A DNA stretch of 64,000 bases, from assembly GCF_934630535.1 (NCBI RefSeq), contig NZ_CAKTVU010000004.1, positions 62,001-126,000 of the forward strand, given 5' to 3'. Under the pieces are notes generated by a model, which saw only the letters and a program-made list of their open reading frames with translations, was not told the DNA's origin and did not search any database. Source of the stretch: an uncultured Senegalimassilia sp. Its GTDB lineage: Bacteria > Actinomycetota > Coriobacteriia > Coriobacteriales > Eggerthellaceae. A program made the translations under genes and the position numbers. Positions within the stretch are counted from its first letter, which is position 1; every line of letters starts with the position of its first letter. Positions 58,406 through 64,000 of the stretch are shown piece by piece.

Positions 58406-59509
58406 ATGGGCGATGGCAATCTTGCCTCGTTTATCGAAGACGTTTGCGGAGAAGGCCACCTTCGAGTCGAAACCGATCTCGGAGGTGGCTTCGTTCGTTT
58501 ACGTAGCTCGGAAGCGGAACGTCGGCAAGCAGCACAGGATATCCGATCATCGGAGGATATCATCATCGAGATGCTGCGAAACGCGCGTGATGCTCACGCT
58601 TCTAACATCTTCGTCGCTTGCACTCGCGAGGGAACTACCAGGCGAATCGTGATGATCGATGACGGGGATGGCGTCCCAAAACATCTGCAGAGCACGGTTT
58701 TCGAACCCCGTGTCACCTCGAAGCTTGATTCCATGCATGTGGATAAGTGGGGCGTTCACGGCCGCGGCATGGCACTGTATTCCATTGCGGTCAATGCCGA
58801 GTCTGCGGAAATCGTCGCCTCGGATGCGGGATTAGGTTCGGCGTTCGTTGTCGAAACGAATCTGGAAAAGCTTCCCGAGAAAACAGATCAATCGAGTTTC
58901 CCTACGTTTGAACTCAATGAAGCAGGAACGGTTTCCGTGCGTGGGCCGAAGAACATTCTGCGAACCGCTTGCGAGTTCGCTGTCGAATCTCGCACCTCTG
59001 TCAATGTGTTCATGGGCTCGTCAACGGATATCGCGGCAACGCTGTTTGCATTCGGGCTCGGTAGCCTATCGGCTGCCGATAGGCTCGCTGGTGGAAACGA
59101 TCAGAAACTCCCTGTATGCAAGCGTTTATCAGCTTGTGCAAGCCTTTCGGGGTTCCATCAAGTAGCGGAATCTCTTGGTTTGTTGATGTCCGAACGTTCT
59201 GCACGCCGCATTCTCGATGGTCAAATCGCCCCATTGCCACCATTGCTTTCGAAAATCAAAATCGAAGGGCTGCAAGCATCCGATGCGCTTGAAGACGAAA
59301 AAGGCATCGCGCGCGAGAAGCCAAGCACAGCGAGACCCGCGAAAGGATTGAAGCTATCCGACGAAGATGCTGCGCGTTTCGCGCGCAAAATCTCACAAGC
59401 TTACGCCGACCTGGCGGATGCGTACTTTCTCGATGACAGCACTGAACCGCAGATCAAGGTGAGCAAAGATGCCATCCGCATCACCATACCTGTTGTCATG
59501 CAGTCTTAG
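58406..59509 (+). CDS. Orphan GHKL-type ATPase of unknown function
   Basis: The 367-aa soluble protein has a GHKL (Bergerat-fold) ATP-binding domain and no partner domain that I recognise. The N box is ...IIEMLRNARDAHA (E55, N59), the D-x-G-x-G loop is IDDGDGVP (residues 84-91), then FEPRVTSKL (99-107) and WGVHGRGMALYSI (115-127). FEPxxTSK resembles the F box of histidine kinases, while TSK with GxxGRGxALxSI also recalls MutL. No phosphoacceptor His domain, receiver, membrane segment or MutL C-terminal domain is visible. The C-terminal 70 residues may form a separate helix-rich unit. Directly follows rny and precedes spoVS. In Bacillus the rny-spoVS interval holds ymdB instead. Confidence 0.8.
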   Translation: MGDGNLASFIEDVCGEGHLRVETDLGGGFVRLRSSEAERRQAAQDIRSSEDIIIEMLRNARDAHASNIFVACTREGTTRRIVMIDDGDGVPKHLQSTVFEPRVTSKLDSMHVDKWGVHGRGMALYSIAVNAESAEIVASDAGLGSAFVVETNLEKLPEKTDQSSFPTFELNEAGTVSVRGPKNILRTACEFAVESRTSVNVFMGSSTDIAATLFAFGLGSLSAADRLAGGNDQKLPVCKRLSACASLSGFHQVAESLGLLMSERSARRILDGQIAPLPPLLSKIKIEGLQASDALEDEKGIAREKPSTARPAKGLKLSDEDAARFARKISQAYADLADAYFLDDSTEPQIKVSKDAIRITIPVVMQS

Positions 59510-59529
59510 CGCAGGTCTTCCACATTATG

Positions 59530-59558
59530 TTGCGGACATATTTCGTTATAGCTACAAT
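59530..59558 (+). promoter_or_regulatory. Promoter of spoVS
   Basis: TTGCGG (59530-59535) and TACAAT (59553-59558) with a 17-nt spacer in an AT-rich 108-nt gap. spoVS can thus be expressed apart from rny and the ATPase gene. Confidence 0.65.
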
Positions 59559-59617
59559 TTAGCTTGCATTTTATTACGCCGAAACACAGGTCAAACAGAA
59601 CACGAAAAGGTGAATGC

Positions 59618-59947
59618 ATGAATGCCGAACAACAAGCCCCAGAATCAGGGTGCCTGAAAGTCTCCTCGAAATCGTCTCCTGCTTCAGTAGCGGGCGCCAT
59701 TGCCGGCATGGTAAAAGATGGCGTTGGCGTTGAAATCCAAGCTGTCGGCGCCGGCGCGGTGAATCAAGCGGTCAAAGCAATCGCCATTTCTCGAGGGTTT
59801 CTCTCGCCGGTCGGCATCGAAGTCGCGTGCATCCCCTCGTTTGCCGACATTGTGATCGATGGGGAATATCGCACCGCCATTCGTTTCGCCATCGACCCTC
59901 GATATACGCGAGGCACGCCAATCGAAGACCCTTCTCTTAGCGAATAG
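59618..59947 (+). CDS. spoVS: Stage V sporulation protein S (SpoVS) family
   Basis: The 109-aa protein contains the full SpoVS domain: LKVSSKSSPASVAGAIAGMV, VEIQAVGAGAVNQAVKAIAISRGFL and VACIPSFADIVIDGEYRTAIRF. SpoVS is an Alba-like fold that probably binds nucleic acid; in Bacillus it affects sporulation and septation, but the family also occurs in organisms that do not sporulate, as expected here. About 12 N-terminal and 10 C-terminal residues are extra. AAAAGG lies 7 nt before ATG 59618. It lies between the GHKL ATPase and miaB. Confidence 0.95.
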   Translation: MNAEQQAPESGCLKVSSKSSPASVAGAIAGMVKDGVGVEIQAVGAGAVNQAVKAIAISRGFLSPVGIEVACIPSFADIVIDGEYRTAIRFAIDPRYTRGTPIEDPSLSE

Positions 59948-59998
59948 ATTCGACATTCGCAGCATTCACATTCTCAATACGATCGGAACCATATCCTT

Positions 59999-61354
59999 AT
60001 GCAAACTCCCTTCATGAATATGACCTTTTGCGTCCGCACCTTCGGATGCCAGATGAACAAACACGACTCCGAACGCATTGCGGGTATGCTCGAGGGTCTT
60101 GGCGGCCTAATGGTGGACACCGTAGAGGAAGCCGACATACTGATCTATATGACATGCTGTGTGCGCGAGGCGGCAGATACGCGTTTGTACGGTCAGGTTG
60201 CTTCCCTGAAGAACATACCCGTGAGAACCGGTTCTCCGCTGAGCAAGCGCATCGTTGCGGTGGGAGGCTGCATCGGCCAGCGCGACGGCGATGAGCTGAC
60301 GAAGAAGCTCCCTCATCTCGATGTGGTTTTCGGAACGCATAATCTCTCCTCGCTGCCGCATTTGCTGCAAGCCGCCATCGAAGAAGGCGGTCATCAGGTC
60401 GAGGTGCTTGATGCATCCGCTTCATTCCCCACTGAGCTTCCGACAAGCCGAGAACATTCGTGGGCAGCATGGCTTCCCATCACCATCGGATGCAACAATT
60501 TCTGCACGTATTGCATCGTTCCATATGTGCGCGGTCGTGAGAAATCGCGTCCCATCGAAGATATCGTTTCCGAAGCGGAGCGCTATGTTGCTGCAGGCGT
60601 GAAAGAAATCACGCTGCTTGGCCAAAACGTTAACTCTTATGGGCGCGATTTGTATGGTAGCCCTCGTTTTACTCAGATTCTCAAGGCTCTTGACGAGACG
60701 GGCGTTGAACGTTTGCGTTTTGCCACGAGCCATCCCAAAGACTTGTCCGATGAGGTTATCGCTCAGTTCGGAACGCTGCGCTCGCTGATGCCGGCTTTGC
60801 ACCTGCCGGCTCAGTCCGGGTCTGATCGCATTTTGCAGCTTATGAATCGCCGCTACACTTCGGCGCATTATCGGCAGCTGGTGAGCAAATTACGTGATGC
60901 TTGCCCGGATATCGCCTTATCCACCGACATTATCGTGGGATTCCCCGGCGAAACCGAGAAGGACTTCATGGATACGGCTCGTCTTGTCGACGAAATCGGC
61001 TATCACCAGGTGTTCACCTTCATCTACTCGAAGCGAGAGGGGACTCCAGCAGCAAGCATGGAGGACAATACCCCGCACGACGTGATCCAGAAGCGATTCG
61101 ACCGCTTGGTGGATATCGTTCAAGCGCACGCATTCGAGAAAAACCAGCTTGATCTGGGAGCTACCATTCCGGTATTGGTGGAAGGCTCCTCTAAACGCGA
61201 TGAGTTGCTCATTGCAGGTAAAAGCCCGAAGAATCAAACGGTTCACGCGCCGGTGCCTGCCGGCAAAACGCCTGAGCAGCTTGCCGGTTCCATTGTGAAC
61301 GTTCGGGTGAATGAAGCAAAAACCTGGTATTTGGCTGGCGAGATCGTTGAATAA
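59999..61354 (+). CDS. miaB: tRNA-2-methylthio-N6-dimethylallyladenosine synthase MiaB
   Basis: The 451-aa radical-SAM methylthiotransferase modifies i6A37, the product of MiaA. N-terminal cluster motifs are RTFGCQMNKHDSE, YMTCCVRE and AVGGCIGQ; the radical-SAM motif is GCNNFCTYCIVPYVRGRE; the TRAM domain is at the C-terminus (IPVLVEGSSKRDELLIAGKS). GCQMN and VPYVRGRE are MiaB-type. ATG 59999 is used; ATG 60014 is an alternative, and neither has a strong ribosome site. It overlaps miaA by up to 44 nt, matching the sequential chemistry. Confidence 0.96.
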   Translation: MQTPFMNMTFCVRTFGCQMNKHDSERIAGMLEGLGGLMVDTVEEADILIYMTCCVREAADTRLYGQVASLKNIPVRTGSPLSKRIVAVGGCIGQRDGDELTKKLPHLDVVFGTHNLSSLPHLLQAAIEEGGHQVEVLDASASFPTELPTSREHSWAAWLPITIGCNNFCTYCIVPYVRGREKSRPIEDIVSEAERYVAAGVKEITLLGQNVNSYGRDLYGSPRFTQILKALDETGVERLRFATSHPKDLSDEVIAQFGTLRSLMPALHLPAQSGSDRILQLMNRRYTSAHYRQLVSKLRDACPDIALSTDIIVGFPGETEKDFMDTARLVDEIGYHQVFTFIYSKREGTPAASMEDNTPHDVIQKRFDRLVDIVQAHAFEKNQLDLGATIPVLVEGSSKRDELLIAGKSPKNQTVHAPVPAGKTPEQLAGSIVNVRVNEAKTWYLAGEIVE

Positions 61355-62324
61355 CGCATCAAAGGCTGCAATATCCGTTAATGCGGCTGCTGCAGCCTTG
61401 TCTCAGCCTGTAATCTGCGTAGTAGGCCCTACCGCTTCGGGAAAAACGGATGTCGCACAAGTAATCGCACAGCGGATAAACGGCGAAGTGGTCAGCGCTG
61501 ATTCCATGCAGGTATATCGCGGTATGGACATAGGGACGGGAAAGCTTCCCGTAAGCGAACGCCTCGTTTCCCATCATGGTTTTGACTTGGTCGATCCCGG
61601 GGAACCGTTTTCGGCAGCATTGTTTCAAGCTTACGCGCGCCAGAGCTTCGTTGAAATCGAATCAAAGGGAAAGCGCAGCATCTTGGCCGGTGGAACGGGT
61701 TTTTACGTGCGCGCGGCAATCGATGCCTATGAATTCCCTGATGGCGAGCAAGTCGATAACCCTATTCGTGAACGTTGGAACACTTTTGCCGCTGCACATG
61801 GGGTCGATGCGCTATGGAGCGAGTTGAACAAGCGTGACCCTGAAAGCGCCCAAATCATTCCGCCAGCCGATGTGAAACGAGTAGTTCGCGCATTTGAGCT
61901 GCTTGAATCAGGGGATAGCTATGCGATTCAAAAACAGCGCCTTCAAACCTTGCCGCAATGGGTTCCTGCGGTGTTTATTGGATTATCGGTTGACCCAGAT
62001 ATACTGCGCGGACGTATTCGGACGCGAGTAGATGCCATGATCGACAAAGGGCTCATTCAGGAGGTTGAAGCCCTGCTTGCATCCGGCTTCCGCGATGGGA
62101 TAACCGCACCACAGGCAATCGGCTATAAAGAAATCGTAGCCGCACTTGACGGCAACACTCCTATGGAAGAGGCCGTTGAGTCTATAAAGGTTTCAACCTG
62201 CCGATACGCTAAGCGTCAACGAACTTGGTTCAAGAAAGACAAGAGGATTCACTGGCTTTGCGCAGATTCAGGGGATACCGAAGCACTCGCAAACGAAGCC
62301 CTGGCTTTGATTGATAAACTATAG
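61311..62324 (+). CDS. miaA: tRNA dimethylallyltransferase MiaA
   Basis: The enzyme attaches a dimethylallyl group to A37 of tRNAs reading UNN codons. The P-loop is VVGPTASGKTDVA, followed by SADSMQVYRGMDIGTGKL, GGTGFYVRA and the C-terminal AIGYKEI and RYAKRQRTWFKKD. ATG 61311 gives 337 aa with about 34 residues before the first strand and overlaps miaB by 44 nt; TTG 61347 gives a start closer to the family norm, so the start is uncertain. No ribosome site decides between them. dapF follows 40 nt later. Confidence 0.95.
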   Translation: MKQKPGIWLARSLNNASKAAISVNAAAAALSQPVICVVGPTASGKTDVAQVIAQRINGEVVSADSMQVYRGMDIGTGKLPVSERLVSHHGFDLVDPGEPFSAALFQAYARQSFVEIESKGKRSILAGGTGFYVRAAIDAYEFPDGEQVDNPIRERWNTFAAAHGVDALWSELNKRDPESAQIIPPADVKRVVRAFELLESGDSYAIQKQRLQTLPQWVPAVFIGLSVDPDILRGRIRTRVDAMIDKGLIQEVEALLASGFRDGITAPQAIGYKEIVAALDGNTPMEEAVESIKVSTCRYAKRQRTWFKKDKRIHWLCADSGDTEALANEALALIDKL

Positions 62325-62364
62325 AACGTGTATTAACTTCTCAAAGGAGCGTGCGTAATACCTC

Positions 62365-63285
62365 ATGGAATTAGATTTTGTTAAGCTTCATGGTCTTGGC
62401 AATGATTTCGTTTTCATCGATGATTTTTCACGAGATATCGAATTGACGCAACAGCAGGTTTCTTTGCTTTGCGATCGTCATTTTGGTATCGGCGCAGACG
62501 GGGTGATTATGGTTCGCCCTTCGGAACGCTCTGAATGCGCAGCGTATATGCATTACATTAACGCCGACGGCACGCTTGCTCAAATGTGCGGCAATGGCGT
62601 TCGTTGTTTTGCAAAGTATCTTGTCGACCGCGGTTACGTGCTTGCCAGCGATGGCCGTTTCGTAGCTGACACGTTAGCCGGTCCCAAGCCGATCAGCTTC
62701 GAAGTTGACAAACATGACAAGTTGACGTTCGCAACCGTCGATATGGGTCATCCGGTGCTTGATCCGCAAGATGTTCCGGTTGATTTGCCTGCAAACGCTC
62801 AAACCGATGAAGGTATCGGGTTTGTGAAAGAACAAGTTATCCCATCTCCTTGGGGTGATTTTGCCTTTACCTGTGTCTCGATGGGCAATCCTCATGTTAT
62901 TTGCTTCATTGATGACTTCGGCATGCTTCCTGATGAACTGTTCGTCAATGCCGGTGATAAGTGCCTGACAACGCTTGATTTAAATCGAATCGGCGCATAT
63001 TACGAAAGCCATGCAACGTTCCCCGAGAAAACCAACGTCGAGTTTGCCCATGTCGGGGATAATGCTATTGAAATGCGCGTGTTTGAGCGTGGGTGCGGCG
63101 AGACTCTTGCTTGTGGCACCGGCGCGTGTGCTACTAACGTTGCAGCAGCATTGACTGGGCGTGCATCCAGGGAAAACGATGTGGTGCTGCGTGGTGGTAC
63201 GCTCCACATCAACTGGGATTCCGACGATCATGTCATGATGACTGGTTCCGCAACGGAAGCTTTCCAGGGTACCGTGGAAGTGTAG
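62365..63285 (+). CDS. dapF: Diaminopimelate epimerase
   Basis: The 306-aa cofactor-independent racemase converts LL- to meso-diaminopimelate for peptidoglycan and lysine. The two active-site cysteines lie in AQMCGNGVRCFA and LACGTGACATN; KLHGLGNDFVFID opens the protein, and GADGVI and SMGNPH are conserved. It is slightly longer than average because of extra residues in the centre. AAAGGAG lies 15 nt upstream of ATG 62365, a long spacing. The miaA-dapF-hflX order is common in Gram-positive bacteria. Confidence 0.97.
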   Translation: MELDFVKLHGLGNDFVFIDDFSRDIELTQQQVSLLCDRHFGIGADGVIMVRPSERSECAAYMHYINADGTLAQMCGNGVRCFAKYLVDRGYVLASDGRFVADTLAGPKPISFEVDKHDKLTFATVDMGHPVLDPQDVPVDLPANAQTDEGIGFVKEQVIPSPWGDFAFTCVSMGNPHVICFIDDFGMLPDELFVNAGDKCLTTLDLNRIGAYYESHATFPEKTNVEFAHVGDNAIEMRVFERGCGETLACGTGACATNVAAALTGRASRENDVVLRGGTLHINWDSDDHVMMTGSATEAFQGTVEV

Positions 63286-63318
63286 TTTTTCGTAGCTGAA
63301 TCGCTTATGTTACTATCG

Positions 63319-63351
63319 ACAAGCGCAGGCAAGAACCTGCGCTTGTTTTCA
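63319..63351 (+). terminator. Terminator between dapF and hflX
   Basis: ACAAGCGCAGG (63319-63329) pairs with CCTGCGCTTGT (63336-63346), an 11-bp stem, followed by TTTC. Confidence 0.8.
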
Positions 63352-63433
63352 TTTCGCAGGAACTAATCAAGCATAGGCAGTAATCCATCCCAATTGACGA
63401 AAACCAGCTTGAAACCACCCGAGAGGATTGCCG

Positions 63434-64000
63434 ATGTCAGAATACCAATCGGTGTTAGTCAAAGGCGCAAAAACGACGTTTGAAGAGAAGCGTGAAAAAG
63501 CCGTGCTTGTCGGCGTCGAACGTCCCGGTATGCGTTGGAATATCTCATCTTCTTTGGCAGAGCTTGAGCGTTTGGCGGACACTGCCGGAGCAGATACGGT
63601 GGCTGTTACCACCCAAAAGCTTGAATCTCCCAATCCTAGGACTTTCGTGGGAAGCGGAAAGGTAGAGGAGATTTCACGCCTCTGCAGATCGACTGGTGCT
63701 GACCTGATTATTTTCGATGACGAGCTGACCCCTTCGCAGCAATCGAACCTTGAGAAAGCCGTAGATCGAGACTTGAAAGTGATCGATCGCACCGCCTTGA
63801 TTCTGGACATTTTCGCACTTCACGCAACAACTAAAGAGGGCCGTTTGCAAGTTCGCCTTGCACAAAACCAATATTTGCTTCCTAGGCTTCGAGGCATGTG
63901 GTCCCATTTGGCATCGAACCGCATGGGCGGTGGTGTAGGCAGTCGTTTCGGCGAAGGTGAAAGCCAGCTGGAGGTAGACCGCCGATTGGTTCGCAAACGA
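63434..64000 (+). CDS. hflX: GTPase HflX, 5' part (cut by window end)
   Basis: 189 codons are present and the frame is open at base 64000. The N-terminal domain of HflX is seen: KAVLVGVERPG, LAELERLADTAGADTV, NPRTFVGSGKVEEI, IIFDDELTPSQQSNLE and VIDRTALILDIFALHATTKEGRLQV, then LRGMWSHL and the glycine-rich GGGVGSRFGEGESQLE linker that precedes the G domain, which lies outside. HflX splits stalled or stressed 70S ribosomes. GAGAGGA lies 6 nt before ATG 63434. Confidence 0.96.
   Translation, partial: MSEYQSVLVKGAKTTFEEKREKAVLVGVERPGMRWNISSSLAELERLADTAGADTVAVTTQKLESPNPRTFVGSGKVEEISRLCRSTGADLIIFDDELTPSQQSNLEKAVDRDLKVIDRTALILDIFALHATTKEGRLQVRLAQNQYLLPRLRGMWSHLASNRMGGGVGSRFGEGESQLEVDRRLVRKR

Noticed and set aside
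1..64000. tRNA genes, CRISPR arrays, insertion sequences
   Set aside because: I saw no cloverleaf with a GGTTCGAATCC-like arm, no regularly spaced direct repeats and no transposase or integrase motif in the intergenic regions read; a tRNA scan would be the decisive check.

Overview
This window reads as a chromosomal segment of a high-GC Gram-positive bacterium of the Actinomycetota, most likely class Coriobacteriia (Eggerthellaceae-like). The evidence is an actinobacterial-type integration host factor (mihF-gmk-rpoZ), together with a low-GC-Gram-positive-like set of RNA and cell-cycle genes (RNase J, RNase Y, SpoVS, PyrR leaders, CIRCE) and a small CxxCH lipoprotein of the kind common in that lineage. 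Almost everything is housekeeping and on the + strand. No tRNA, rRNA, CRISPR array, transposase or phage gene was seen. The lineage call is an inference from gene content, not from a search.

Layout. 1-1.9 kb: the 3' end of a class V aminotransferase gene and a GT4 glycosyltransferase. 1.9-17.3 kb: pyrimidine biosynthesis in two blocks, pyrR-pyrB-pyrC and carA-carB-pyrK-pyrD-pyrF. Each block starts with a PyrR-type RNA hairpin at the predicted 5' end of its transcript. Between them lies a minus-strand cluster of three paralogous MFS transporters plus what looks like the decayed start of a fourth. pyrE is not in the window. 17.4-25.1 kb: mihF-gmk-rpoZ, thiI, comEA-comEC-holA and a divergent rpsT with a long C-terminal tail. 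25.4-32.5 kb: a lipoprotein with a CxxCH motif, lepA behind a structured leader, a small membrane protein, dusB, hemW, then hrcA-dnaJ behind a CIRCE-like site. 32.7-40.7 kb: rsmE-mtaB-phoH-ybeY-dgkA-era, a zinc-ribbon/PASTA membrane protein, recO and a TSCPD-domain protein. 40.8-47.5 kb: rpsO-pnp, dapB, dapA and RNase J. 47.5-64 kb: ftsK, a RodZ-like protein, yajQ, rimO, a pgsA-pncC fusion, recA (LexA-type box) and recX, then rny, an orphan GHKL ATPase, spoVS, miaB, miaA, dapF and hflX (cut by the window end).

How the genes work together. The pyr blocks supply UMP synthesis from bicarbonate to orotate plus OMP decarboxylation, sensed by PyrR at the RNA level. RNase J, RNase Y, PNPase and YbeY give most of an RNA maturation and decay toolkit. 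MtaB, RimO and MiaB are three related radical-SAM methylthiotransferases acting on tRNA and ribosomal protein S12. dapA, dapB and dapF belong to the lysine/diaminopimelate route. The last 16 kb keeps an order that resembles the ftsK-rodZ-pgsA-cinA-recA-rny-spoVS-miaB-miaA-hflX neighbourhood of Bacillota. The main departures are a GHKL ATPase of unknown role between rny and spoVS and a fused pgsA-pncC gene.

The most worthwhile leads are the GHKL ATPase/SpoVS pair next to RNase Y, the two PyrR leaders with different downstream architecture, the MFS cluster with its remnant, the pgsA-pncC fusion, the three-way-junction-like leader of lepA and the 92-nt hairpin between rpoZ and thiI.
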